Shown one piece after another: positions 25,200-32,541 of a stretch of DNA of 64,000 nt. The stretch covers positions 45,938 through 109,937 of the forward strand of contig CAYWDH010000004.1 of NCBI GenBank assembly GCA_964456985.1, read 5' to 3'. The position numbers were made by a program, and so were the translations under genes. Positions within the stretch are counted from its first letter, which is position 1. Every line of letters begins with the position of its first letter. The notes beneath the pieces were generated by a model that saw only the letters and a list, made by a program, of their open reading frames with translations, did not search any database and was not told where the DNA came from. This stretch comes from WJMT01 sp964456985 (GTDB taxonomy: Bacteria; Acidobacteriota; Aminicenantia; Aminicenantales; Aminicenantaceae).

Positions 25200-25842
25200 T
25201 CATAAGATCGGCATACTCGGGGGGACTTTTAATCCTGTTCACAATGGACATCTTAAAGCCGCTGAAACCGTTATTGAGATATTCTTTCTTGATAGAATCA
25301 TGTTTATTCCATCCTTTATTCCCCCCCATAAGAAAAACAGTCGTACCTTATCACCTGAACACAGATTTAACATGGTAAGGTTAGCCTTATCCGGACATTC
25401 TGATTTTGTACCTTCTCGTATTGAGATCGATGCCAGAGAAAAGTCGTACTCCATAATCACATTGAATAAGATAAAAAAATTGAACCCGGGCAGCCGCATT
25501 TTTTTCATTCTAGGGATTGATGCTTTTTTAGAAATTGACACATGGAAAGATTACACGGATTTGATTGAATGTTGTTCTTTTATTGTGATAAGCAGACCGG
25601 GATTTAACCTGGAGGATGCAAAGAAAATAACTAGAGGGAAATATGCAAAAAGGATGATTGATATCGAGTCTCCTATCAATAAAGAAGATATGGAAGATTA
25701 TGATTTCTTTCTTCTGCACATGGAGTCACTTGCTATCGCTTCCTCGGATATAAGAAAGAGAATAAAAAACGGTGAATCCATTCAGGGGATGGTTCCAGAC
25801 AGAGTTGAAAAATATATAAAGGAGAACAGACTTTATTCATGA
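25192..25842 (+). CDS. nadD: nicotinate-nucleotide adenylyltransferase
   Basis: A 216-residue nucleotidyltransferase that makes deamido-NAD from nicotinate mononucleotide and ATP. The ATP-binding GGTFNPVHNGH is at residues 10-20, followed by IPPHKKN, FFILGIDAFLEIDTWKDY and ISRPGF. The C-terminal ASSDIRKRI replaces the common ISST.IR. It overlaps obgE by 8 nt and rsfS by 4 nt. Together with the split NAD synthetase at 29.3-30.9 kb, the window encodes the last two steps of NAD synthesis. Confidence 0.95.
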   Translation: MRNHKIGILGGTFNPVHNGHLKAAETVIEIFFLDRIMFIPSFIPPHKKNSRTLSPEHRFNMVRLALSGHSDFVPSRIEIDAREKSYSIITLNKIKKLNPGSRIFFILGIDAFLEIDTWKDYTDLIECCSFIVISRPGFNLEDAKKITRGKYAKRMIDIESPINKEDMEDYDFFLLHMESLAIASSDIRKRIKNGESIQGMVPDRVEKYIKENRLYS

Positions 25843-26216
25843 CGGAGAGAAAAAAAGACGGGAAAAAGATAACCAAGCGCTCCATGCCAAAGGAAGTCAA
25901 GGTTTCTGTAAGAGCCGGCAAAGAAAAAAAAGGAGAACACATCGTTGTTATTCAATTGAAAGAGATTTCATCTTTTACGGACTTTTTTATTATTATGAAT
26001 GGAAATTCAACAAAGCAAAATATAGCTATTTATGAAAATATAGAAAAAGAGCTCAAGAAAGAAAACGTCCTTCCGCTTCATGTCGAAGGGAAGGAGAATG
26101 CCGAATGGATCCTTATGGATTATGGAAGCTTTATTCTTCATATTTTTTCCAAAGAGACCAGAGAATATTATTCCTTGGAAAAACTGTGGGGGGATGGCCC
26201 AAAACTTTTTTACTAA
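25839..26216 (+). CDS. rsfS: ribosomal silencing factor RsfS
   Basis: A 125-residue protein. After a basic N-terminal stretch of about 30 residues comes the RsfS/Iojap fold: HIVVIQLKEISSFTDFFIIMNGNSTKQ, PLHVEGKENAEWILMDYGSFILHIFSKETREYYSLEKLWGD. It binds L14 and blocks joining of the subunits in starved cells. The gene overlaps nadD by 4 nt, the usual bacterial arrangement. The extra basic N-terminus is slightly longer than normal. Confidence 0.94.
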   Translation: MTERKKDGKKITKRSMPKEVKVSVRAGKEKKGEHIVVIQLKEISSFTDFFIIMNGNSTKQNIAIYENIEKELKKENVLPLHVEGKENAEWILMDYGSFILHIFSKETREYYSLEKLWGDGPKLFY

Positions 26217-26221
26217 AGTTG

Positions 26222-26250
26222 TTGACATTTAACACACAACACATTATTTT
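26222..26250 (+). promoter_or_regulatory. promoter of rlmH
   Basis: TTGACA (26222-26227), a 17-nt spacer and TATTTT (26245-26250), just after rsfS. The start would be near 26257, with a leader of about 63 nt. Confidence 0.42.
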
Positions 26251-26251
26251 T

Positions 26252-26266
26252 TAGCCTGGATTATTC
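26252..26266 (-). repeat. short fragment like the right end of the dispersed repeat
   Basis: TAGCCTGGATTATTC at 26252-26266 is the inverse of GAATAATCAAGGCTA at the far end of copy C (50699-50713), 14 of 15 bases. It is also similar to the end of copy B. It is short, so chance is not excluded. It lies in the rlmH leader. Confidence 0.35.
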
Positions 26267-26319
26267 ATAAACAATCGTGTTTAGGTTAATTTTTTTATGG
26301 GAACTGTGAATATTTTAAT

Positions 26320-26787
26320 ATGAGATTAAAAGTTTTATGGCCTGGCAGAACAAAGAGCTGGGATTTAAAAAACTTACAGGCTTTTTATATAGAAAAAATA
26401 AGAAAGCTGTCTAAATTCGAATTGATTGAAACAAGAGAAGCCAGAGGGATAGACGAGAGAAACCATAGGAAGATATTGAAAATAGAAGCAGAGGGCATGG
26501 AAAAGTATCTAGACAAAGACTATATTATCTGTTTATCAGACAAAGGAAATAGTATCGATTCAAAAAAATTAGCTGGGATATTAGAGAAAAAAGCTTTGAG
26601 TCATCCGTATCCGATATCGTTTGTTGTAGGAGGATTTCTTGGATTGGGAAGAGAAATAATGGACAAAGCTGATTTTGTTCTTTCTCTGTCAATCATGACT
26701 TTTTCTCATGAACTGGCAAGGATCGTTCTTTTGGAACAGATATATAGGTCATTGACAATAATAAACGGAAAAAATTATGCAAAGTGA
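26320..26787 (+). CDS. rlmH: 23S rRNA pseudouridine-1915 N3-methyltransferase
   Basis: A 155-residue SPOUT methyltransferase. It begins MRLKVLWPGRTKSWDLKNL and ends in the knot motifs SFVVGGFLGLGREIM, DFVLSLSIMTFSHELARIVLLEQIYRSLTIINGKNY, closely matching RlmH (usual length 155-159). It methylates the modified base in helix 69 of assembled ribosomes. The neighbours rsfS and obgE share the ribosome-maturation theme. The next gene begins 12 nt downstream. Confidence 0.94.
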   Translation: MRLKVLWPGRTKSWDLKNLQAFYIEKIRKLSKFELIETREARGIDERNHRKILKIEAEGMEKYLDKDYIICLSDKGNSIDSKKLAGILEKKALSHPYPISFVVGGFLGLGREIMDKADFVLSLSIMTFSHELARIVLLEQIYRSLTIINGKNYAK

Positions 26788-26799
26788 AGGGGGAAAGGA

Positions 26800-27156
26800 T
26801 TGAATAGAAAAGAAAAAGACAGAATTAAAAAGAAGCTCCTTGAAGAGAAGAAAGAAATCTTGAAAAAACTGAGCGAGTTTAGAAATGAAGGAAAAGAAAT
26901 TGAGTCTGGAGTTGCCCAAGATGTGGTAGATAAGGCTGAAAGTTCTTATACTAAGGAGTTTCTGTTTGAGCTTTCCGACACTGAAAGGAAATTACTGATA
27001 CAAATAGATAATGCCCTGAAGAAGATCGAAAGAGATGACTTTGGAATATGTGAAATGTGCCATAAGGAAATATCCATTAAGAGGCTCAGTGCGGTTCCTT
27101 GGACCCCTTATTGCATCAAATGTCAGGAGAAACAAGAAAAGAAAATTTCTCAGTGA
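26800..27156 (+). CDS. DksA/TraR-family zinc-finger protein
   Basis: A 118-residue protein starting at TTG, supported by a strong AGGGGGAAAGGA just upstream. A coiled-coil N-terminal half (about 1-80, KKKLLEEKKEILKKLSEFRNEGK and SDTERKLLIQIDNALKKIERDDFGICE) is followed by a four-cysteine zinc finger CEMCHKEI ... CIKCQEK. Members bind the secondary channel of RNA polymerase and alter promoter choice with ppGpp. It resembles the short DksA-like (YocK) proteins. Its stop overlaps the GTG start of comF by 4 nt. Confidence 0.88.
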   Translation: MNRKEKDRIKKKLLEEKKEILKKLSEFRNEGKEIESGVAQDVVDKAESSYTKEFLFELSDTERKLLIQIDNALKKIERDDFGICEMCHKEISIKRLSAVPWTPYCIKCQEKQEKKISQ

Positions 27157-27899
27157 CTCTAACAAAAAAGAAACAGGCCGATTCTTTTTTTAAAGTACTG
27201 GAACTTATGTTTTTCCCATCTTTCTGTAAACTCTGTGGCGAACTGCTCAATCGCGAAGGAGAAAAAGTTGTCTGCACATCCTGCCTAAAGGAATTAAAAC
27301 CCCGGAGGTCATCTTATTGTCTGTGCTGTGGGAGCTTTTTTGAAACCTACGGTGATCCTCATCTTTGTTACAAATGCATGAAAAGGAAACCTGTGTTTTC
27401 GCTTCAAAGGTCATGCAGTGTTTATAGAGGGAAATTAAAGGACCTTATCCTTCTTTTTAAATATCAGAAATTTAAAGTTCTCGGGGAAAAACTGGCCTCT
27501 TATATGTACAGAAGCCTTCTCCCGGATGAAGCTTTGTGGTGGGATTTGGACGCTGTTATTCCTGTCCCTCTGCATAAGGCAAGGAAGAGGAAGAGAGGAT
27601 TTAATCAGTCTTATGAGTTGGCAAGGTATCTTGCGGATTTTAAAGGGCTTGAGCTATTAGAAAACGCATTGATAAAAAAAGTCAATGTTCCCCCTCAGAC
27701 ATCACTTCCCGCAGAACAGAGGAAGATAAACAATAAAGGGGCTTATAAAGTGGTTGCCCCCCAGAAAATCAAAGGAAAGATACTCCTTCTTGTGGACGAT
27801 GTTTATACAACCGGTGCAACGGTCAGTGAATGCAGCTCTGTTTTACTGAAGTCAGGAGCCAGAGAGGTCAGGGTTGCTACTCTTGCACAGGCATCCTGA
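27153..27899 (+). CDS. ComF-family phosphoribosyltransferase-like protein
   Basis: A 248-residue protein from a GTG start that overlaps the previous stop (GTGA); a TTG at 27099 would lie deep inside the upstream gene and is less likely. The N-terminal double zinc-finger region has CKLCGELL, CTSCLKEL, CLCCGSF and CYKC. The C-terminal phosphoribosyltransferase fold has PVPLHKARKRKRGFNQSYELA and the PRPP loop LLLVDDVYTTGATVSECS. ComF helps in natural DNA uptake in some bacteria, but many members have unknown roles. It is the last gene of this run. Confidence 0.9.
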   Translation: MTLTKKKQADSFFKVLELMFFPSFCKLCGELLNREGEKVVCTSCLKELKPRRSSYCLCCGSFFETYGDPHLCYKCMKRKPVFSLQRSCSVYRGKLKDLILLFKYQKFKVLGEKLASYMYRSLLPDEALWWDLDAVIPVPLHKARKRKRGFNQSYELARYLADFKGLELLENALIKKVNVPPQTSLPAEQRKINNKGAYKVVAPQKIKGKILLLVDDVYTTGATVSECSSVLLKSGAREVRVATLAQAS

Positions 27900-27908
27900 C
27901 TTATTCAT

Positions 27909-27940
27909 AAAAAAATGCCCGGCCTTAGAAGGACCGGGCA
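27909..27940 (-). terminator. rho-independent terminator of hsp20
   Basis: TGCCCGG (27916-27922) pairs with CCGGGCA (27934-27940), with further CCTT/AAGG pairs in the stem. On the minus strand it is followed by TTTTTTT. It ends the hsp20 transcript. On the plus strand no clear T-run follows, so its use for comF is doubtful. Confidence 0.85.
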
Positions 27941-27970
27941 CTCTGATCGTCTCTGTTTTAGGTACCTTTG

Positions 27971-28459
27971 TTACTTCTTGGTCTTAGGTTTAGACTTTTT
28001 AACAGAAAGCTTTTTCTTTTCTGGTTTAATAACCTTGACACTTCTCGGTTTCAGTTCAGGCTTTTTCGGCATATGTATCCTTAATACTCCATTATCATGT
28101 TCCGCATTTATTTTTTCCTGATCGATATAATGGGGGAGTGAAAAAGATCTAAAGAATGAGCCATATGAACGCTCTATTCTGTGATAATTTTCCTCTTTTG
28201 TCTCTTCTTCAAATTTTCTTTCGCCTCGAAGGGTCAGAGTATTATCCTCGATTTTCACTTCTATGTCTTCTTCATTGATTCCGGGGATCTCAGCATTCAG
28301 GACGAGCTCGTTTTCAGTCTCATAAATATCAACGGACGGTGCCCATGTGCTTCCGAACATGTCTCTCTCTTCTCCTTTAACCGTATCGTCGAAGAGCCTG
28401 TTCATTTTGTCCCTTAGAGTTATTATATCTCGAAAAGGGTCCCATCTGATTAAAGCCAT
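27971..28459 (-). CDS. Hsp20/alpha-crystallin small heat-shock protein
   Basis: A 162-residue chaperone from the ATG at 28459, preceded by AGGAGGT at 28465-28471; an upstream ATG at 28477 lacks such a site. The family start MALIRWDPFRDI is followed by the alpha-crystallin domain (about 45-135, WAPSVDIYETENELVLNAEIPG and GVLRIHMPKKPE). The tail KPRSVKVIKPEKKKLSVKKS is long and basic in place of the usual short IxI end. It binds unfolding proteins without ATP. It is a single gene with its own promoter and terminator. Confidence 0.95.
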   Translation of the reverse strand: MALIRWDPFRDIITLRDKMNRLFDDTVKGEERDMFGSTWAPSVDIYETENELVLNAEIPGINEEDIEVKIEDNTLTLRGERKFEEETKEENYHRIERSYGSFFRSFSLPHYIDQEKINAEHDNGVLRIHMPKKPELKPRSVKVIKPEKKKLSVKKSKPKTKK

Positions 28460-28494
28460 TTTTGACCTCCTGTTCAATATTTGAGTTCATTATT

Positions 28495-28523
28495 AATATA
28501 ATATATGAGTATATAATTGTCAA
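28495..28523 (-). promoter_or_regulatory. promoter of hsp20
   Basis: On the minus strand, TTGACA (28523-28518), a 17-nt spacer and TATATT (28500-28495). The region is extremely AT-rich. No CIRCE or HAIR palindrome is seen, so HrcA/HspR control is not supported. Confidence 0.65.
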
Positions 28524-28558
28524 GTATTATATAAAAATTCTTTTAGCAGGATGAAATA

Positions 28559-29245
28559 CTATTTTGAACCCTCAATCAGCAGGGTCGTTTCCCCTTTGAA
28601 GGTCAAAGATTTAATTTTTTCAAGTATTTCCTTACTTGTTCCCCTGATGAACTGTTCGTAGATTTTTGTCATTTCTCTTGCGATAACAATGCTCCTGAGT
28701 CCCAGGGATTCATCAATAAGTTCTAAAAATCCGGGGATCTTCCTGGTGGGTATATAAAAAATCAGTGTTGAAGGCTCATCCTTTAGTGAAAGAAGCAGTT
28801 TTCGGGTAGCTGTCTTTTTGACCGGAGGAAATCCTAGGAAAAGAAATCTATGGGTTGGAAGTCCTGAGGCGGGAAGAGCGGCTGTAGCAGCAGAGGGGCC
28901 AGGAATGGGAACAATTTTTATACTGTGTTTAAGGGCCTCTTGAATTAAAGGGTAACCGGGATCAGAAAGCCCTGGAGTCCCCGCATCGGAAACAAGAGCA
29001 ATGTTCTTCCCTTCTTTAAGCAGATTTATTATCAGTGGGATCTTTTGCTTCTCCTTCGGATGATAGTAACTGATCAGCCTTTTTTTTATATGATAATGAT
29101 TGAGAAGCTTCAGTGTTTCTCTTGTATCCTCACATGCCAAAGCATCTACCTCTTTGAGCGTATTCAATGCTCTGAATGTCAGGTCTTCCAGATTGCCTAT
29201 GGGAGTGGCGACCAGATAGAGTATGCCTTTCTGTTTGGGATTCAT
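28559..29245 (-). CDS. rsmI: 16S rRNA C1402 2'-O-methyltransferase
   Basis: A 228-residue tetrapyrrole-methylase-fold enzyme. GILYLVATPIGNLEDLTFRALNTL, ACEDTRETLKLLNHY, NIALVSDAGTPGLSDPGYPLIQEAL and IPGPSAATAALPASGLPTHRFLFLGFPP are all diagnostic of RsmI. It is shorter than the E. coli enzyme (286), ending after TLLIEGSK without the C-terminal helical domain. It methylates the ribosomal decoding centre. It lies 12 nt downstream of nadE on the same strand. Confidence 0.95.
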   Translation of the reverse strand: MNPKQKGILYLVATPIGNLEDLTFRALNTLKEVDALACEDTRETLKLLNHYHIKKRLISYYHPKEKQKIPLIINLLKEGKNIALVSDAGTPGLSDPGYPLIQEALKHSIKIVPIPGPSAATAALPASGLPTHRFLFLGFPPVKKTATRKLLLSLKDEPSTLIFYIPTRKIPGFLELIDESLGLRSIVIAREMTKIYEQFIRGTSKEILEKIKSLTFKGETTLLIEGSK

Positions 29246-29257
29246 AAGTTCTCTTTG

Positions 29258-30070
29258 TTATTTTCCCCAATCATAGGGAAGGAGAAAATCAAGACCTATT
29301 GTGCGTTCTGAAATCTTCGGAATAGGGGGGAGTTTCCTTTTAAATTCAGAGTTTTTTATCATCTCAAATAATCTATCAACTGCTTTTACGGGAAAACCCA
29401 TAGCTGCAGCTTCTTTTTTTTGTTTTCGAAGGTCCACGATTTGATACAGTATTTTGTCTATATTTTCGTAATCAATCCCAATTTCTTTTTCGTCTGTTTG
29501 CCCTGGCCAGAATCCTGCAGAAGGGGATTTTTTCAGGATTTCTTCAGGAATTCCCAGGTGTTTTCCCAGTTGTCTGACTTGAGTTTTGTAAAGGTCGCCT
29601 ATGGGATTGATCCCGCTTGCCATATCGCCGTGTATGGTTCCATAACCCAGAAGCAGCTCGGTCTTGTTGCTTGTCCCTATGACCATTGCTTTTTCCCTGG
29701 AGGAAAAATCATATAAGATGGACATTCTTTCCCGGGCCATTTTGTTTCCTTTTATGATGCGGTTTTGAATGGGATATTTTGAGTAGTAAGTATCCACCAT
29801 GGGTTTGATATTAATTGTTTTTGAGTTTATTCCGAGCTGTTTAGCGACTTTTGTGGCGTCAGAAATATCTTTTGTAAATCTCTCCCCATACGGCATGATA
29901 ATAGCCAGCACATTTTTAGCTCCAATAGCTTTTTTACAAAGACAGGCTGTGACAGAGGAGTCCAGTCCTCCTGAAAGGCCCAGTACTGCTTTTTTAAAAT
30001 GAAATTTTCTGAGTTCATCTTTGATGAACTTTGTAAGAACCTTTTCCACAAATGCTGTATTAATCTTCAT
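29258..30070 (-). CDS. nadE: NAD synthetase, ammonia-using domain as a separate protein
   Basis: A 270-residue N-type ATP pyrophosphatase. The P-loop GLSGGLDSSVTACLC is near residue 30. Later motifs are SNKTELLLGYGTIHGDMASGINPIGDLYKTQVRQL and SPSAGFWPGQTDEKEIGIDY, which bind deamido-NAD and ATP. It amidates deamido-NAD to NAD. The upstream gene, overlapping by 11 nt, encodes a nitrilase-fold amidase that matches the glutaminase domain fused to NadE in most bacteria. The two together look like a split glutamine-dependent NAD synthetase. Confidence 0.93.
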   Translation of the reverse strand: MKINTAFVEKVLTKFIKDELRKFHFKKAVLGLSGGLDSSVTACLCKKAIGAKNVLAIIMPYGERFTKDISDATKVAKQLGINSKTINIKPMVDTYYSKYPIQNRIIKGNKMARERMSILYDFSSREKAMVIGTSNKTELLLGYGTIHGDMASGINPIGDLYKTQVRQLGKHLGIPEEILKKSPSAGFWPGQTDEKEIGIDYENIDKILYQIVDLRKQKKEAAAMGFPVKAVDRLFEMIKNSEFKRKLPPIPKISERTIGLDFLLPYDWGK

Positions 30071-30908
30071 CTTTAAAAACAGCTTTATATAAATTTTTAA
30101 GTATCACCTGTGGCTTATTATCCCTTTTATACATGAGTTTTTGACGCGCTTTCCTAAGCAGTGAGAGGTCGATTTCTTTAATAAGAAAGTCTTCGTCAAT
30201 ATAGGAAGCCCTGCAGATGGCAGTACCTTCGGGGCTGTATATGAAGGAGCCACCCGCGAATGATTTGCCGTCCTCAACTCCCACTCTGTTGCAGTATATC
30301 ACAAATGCTGTAGAGAAGCGGGATACGGTTTCTCCCATCAGTTCCCACATATGTGAAGAGGCAAAAGCATCCTTTTCATTGATTCCTCTTCCGGGAGCTG
30401 CGCTTAATGCAATAATGATATCTGCTCCTTGAGAAAAAAGAACATAATTTGCTCCATAATTCAGAAAGTCATAGCATATTAAAAGGCCTGTTCTTCCAAA
30501 AGGAGTCTGAAAGGCAGAGATATCTTTTCCTTGAGAAAAGAATTTAGCTTCGTCAAACATCCCATAAGTTGGAAGAAATACCTTCCTATGGATATGGAGG
30601 ACCTCTCCTCCAGATATAAAGGCGGCAGAGTTGTAAAAATTGCCTTTCCCTTTTTCTTCCACAAAACCGAGGACAATAGAGATCTCTTTGCTTATCAATT
30701 TGAAGGTATTAAATGAATCATCTTTATTCGGATTTATGGCGGCTTCCGGCACAAGGTCTTTTAATGTGTATCCCGTAAGACTTAATTCAGGAAAAATAAT
30801 AAGGTCTGCTTTTTCCTTTTTCGCTTTTTCCATTAACTTGAGATGGAGTTTGATGTTTTTCCCTACATCTTGAAGTATGGGTGCGATCTGAGCGAGTGCG
30901 ATTTTCAT
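30060..30908 (-). CDS. nitrilase-superfamily amidase, probable glutaminase partner of NadE
   Basis: A 282-residue protein from the ATG at 30908 (MKIALAQIAPILQDVGKN); an ATG at 30944 would add 12 residues that do not fit the family. The catalytic triad is visible: Glu in FPELSLTGYTL, Lys in HRKVFLPTYG and Cys in GLLICYDFLNYG. This subgroup corresponds to the N-terminal domain of glutamine-dependent NAD synthetases. The 11-nt overlap with nadE supports ammonia delivery to that enzyme. It could instead act as an independent amidase. No strong Shine-Dalgarno is visible. Confidence 0.88.
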   Translation of the reverse strand: MKIALAQIAPILQDVGKNIKLHLKLMEKAKKEKADLIIFPELSLTGYTLKDLVPEAAINPNKDDSFNTFKLISKEISIVLGFVEEKGKGNFYNSAAFISGGEVLHIHRKVFLPTYGMFDEAKFFSQGKDISAFQTPFGRTGLLICYDFLNYGANYVLFSQGADIIIALSAAPGRGINEKDAFASSHMWELMGETVSRFSTAFVIYCNRVGVEDGKSFAGGSFIYSPEGTAICRASYIDEDFLIKEIDLSLLRKARQKLMYKRDNKPQVILKNLYKAVFKDED

Positions 30909-31095
30909 AAGAGAAAATTTATCACATATTTCAATTGTTTTCAATTTTCAGATTCTTTTTATGCGGCTTATGGTGTAAAATCTTAAGAGCGGTTGCTTTA
31001 TTTCTTCTTATTGTTATATAAATAGGAAGAAGTAGAGAGAAAAAAGTTGTGAAAATACCATCACTTGTTTGAGATGGTTACAGGTGAATCACTCA

Positions 31096-32529
31096 ATGGA
31101 ACATATTGGATATTTTTTAAAGCAAATATACTTTGATAGCTTGGATGGTCAGCTGATTTTTCATAGGGGAAACATCCAGAAATATCTTTTTTTTAAAGCT
31201 GGAAAGCTTGTTTATGCAAAGACAAACCAATCGCAGGAATTGTTAGGGGAAGTGCTGTTCAGAATAGGAAAGCTTTCAAAAGAAAACTATTTGAAAATCG
31301 AAAGATATATTGAGCCAAAAAAGTCTATAGGTGAAATCTTGGTCTCTCATGATCTCATATCAAAACAAGATCTTTTGGAAGGGCTGAAATACCAGATGAG
31401 AGAGATCACTCTTAATCTCTTCCCAATATTTGATGGGAGTTTTAATTTTAAGGAAAAGGATAAGTATGAAAGGGAAGAGTTTGAAGTTGAAATAGACATT
31501 CCCCGTTTGATTGAAGACGGTATAAGGCGCATGAAATATGATGAGAAGGTGCGTGATTTAATGATAGGGAAAGTCTTTAGAGGAAAATCGAAAAAATTCA
31601 TCCTCCGGTTGACTGAAGAGGAGAAAGACGTTTTGAATGCCGTTGATGGTATTAATCCGAGCGATGATATTTTCGAATCATCAAACATGCCCCCTGCCTC
31701 TTTTTGGAAAAGTATTTATCTTCTTTATTGTCTGGATTTCATTGAGACGGGGGAAGAAAAAAAACAAGAGATACATCATAAAGAGGAAGAAGGCTCTGAA
31801 AAAGCAGGGGATCAGGAAAAAGGTATCAAGGATGTACTGAAGTTGTATACGGAAATCGATTCCATGGATTATTACAAGGTTTTAGATATTTCAAAGGAAG
31901 CCTCGAAAAGCGAGATAAAAAAGGCATACTTTAACGCAGCCAGGAAGTATCATCCTGACCTTTTCAGCAGGGATTTACCAAGAGAGATAAGGGAAAAGAT
32001 TGATGATGTCTTTGATAAAGTCACAAAGTGTTATCGAACTTTAATAGATCCTGATAAGCGAAGTAAATATGACGAGGAAGGAGTTGCGGAGGAAGAAAAG
32101 GAAAAAGAGGAAGCTCCTGCAAAAATGGCTGAGATGAGATTCCGTCAGGGTAAGAAGCTTTATGACGAGGGCCAGTATGAAAGAGCTATTGCGTATCTGC
32201 AGGCAGCTGTAAGGTTGGATAAAGACAGGGCCGGATATTATCTGCTGCTTGCTCTTGCTCAATCCAAGATTGATGCCTATCAAAGAAAGGCTGAAGTAAA
32301 TTTTAAAAATGCCGTTCGCTTGGAGCCTTGGAACCCTAAGGGTTATGTAGGATTGGGCATGCTTTACAAGAAAGCTTCTTTAAAAGTCAAGGCAGCCCAC
32401 CAGTTCAGGAAGGCCTTAGAAGTCGAGCCAGGTAATAAAGGCGCGCAAAGAGCCTTGACTGAGTTGGAAGGCAAAAAGACAAAAAAAGGTTTACAGAACA
32501 TATTAGATTTATTAAAAAAGAAAATATGA
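31096..32529 (+). CDS. DUF4388 (PATAN)-DnaJ-TPR fusion protein
   Basis: A 477-residue cytoplasmic protein from the ATG at 31096; upstream TTG (31069) and GTG (31084) are alternatives. The N-terminal DUF4388/PATAN-like domain (about 1-115: GYFLKQIYFDSLDGQLIFHRG, LFFKAGKLVYAKT, IGEILVSHDLISKQDL) is of a kind seen in gliding, motility and gene-regulation proteins. A J domain follows (about 255-325) with DYYKVLDISKEASKSEIKKAYF and the HPD motif needed to stimulate Hsp70. Three or so TPR repeats close the protein (about 345-465). It could recruit DnaK to a signalling assembly. It is convergent to ligA with a 12-nt gap. Confidence 0.88.
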   Translation: MEHIGYFLKQIYFDSLDGQLIFHRGNIQKYLFFKAGKLVYAKTNQSQELLGEVLFRIGKLSKENYLKIERYIEPKKSIGEILVSHDLISKQDLLEGLKYQMREITLNLFPIFDGSFNFKEKDKYEREEFEVEIDIPRLIEDGIRRMKYDEKVRDLMIGKVFRGKSKKFILRLTEEEKDVLNAVDGINPSDDIFESSNMPPASFWKSIYLLYCLDFIETGEEKKQEIHHKEEEGSEKAGDQEKGIKDVLKLYTEIDSMDYYKVLDISKEASKSEIKKAYFNAARKYHPDLFSRDLPREIREKIDDVFDKVTKCYRTLIDPDKRSKYDEEGVAEEEKEKEEAPAKMAEMRFRQGKKLYDEGQYERAIAYLQAAVRLDKDRAGYYLLLALAQSKIDAYQRKAEVNFKNAVRLEPWNPKGYVGLGMLYKKASLKVKAAHQFRKALEVEPGNKGAQRALTELEGKKTKKGLQNILDLLKKKI

Positions 32530-32541
32530 ATGAATCCTCTG

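Noticed and set aside
27899..27916. TTATTCATAAAAAAATG before the hsp20 terminator resembles the left end of the dispersed repeat
   Set aside because: The likeness stops before GGCGAT, and the bases are explained as the T-run of the terminator; kept only as a possible hint at the repeat's origin.
28480..28550. CIRCE-type heat-shock operator before hsp20
   Set aside because: Only AT-rich promoter hexamers are present; the TTAGCACTC inverted repeat is absent.
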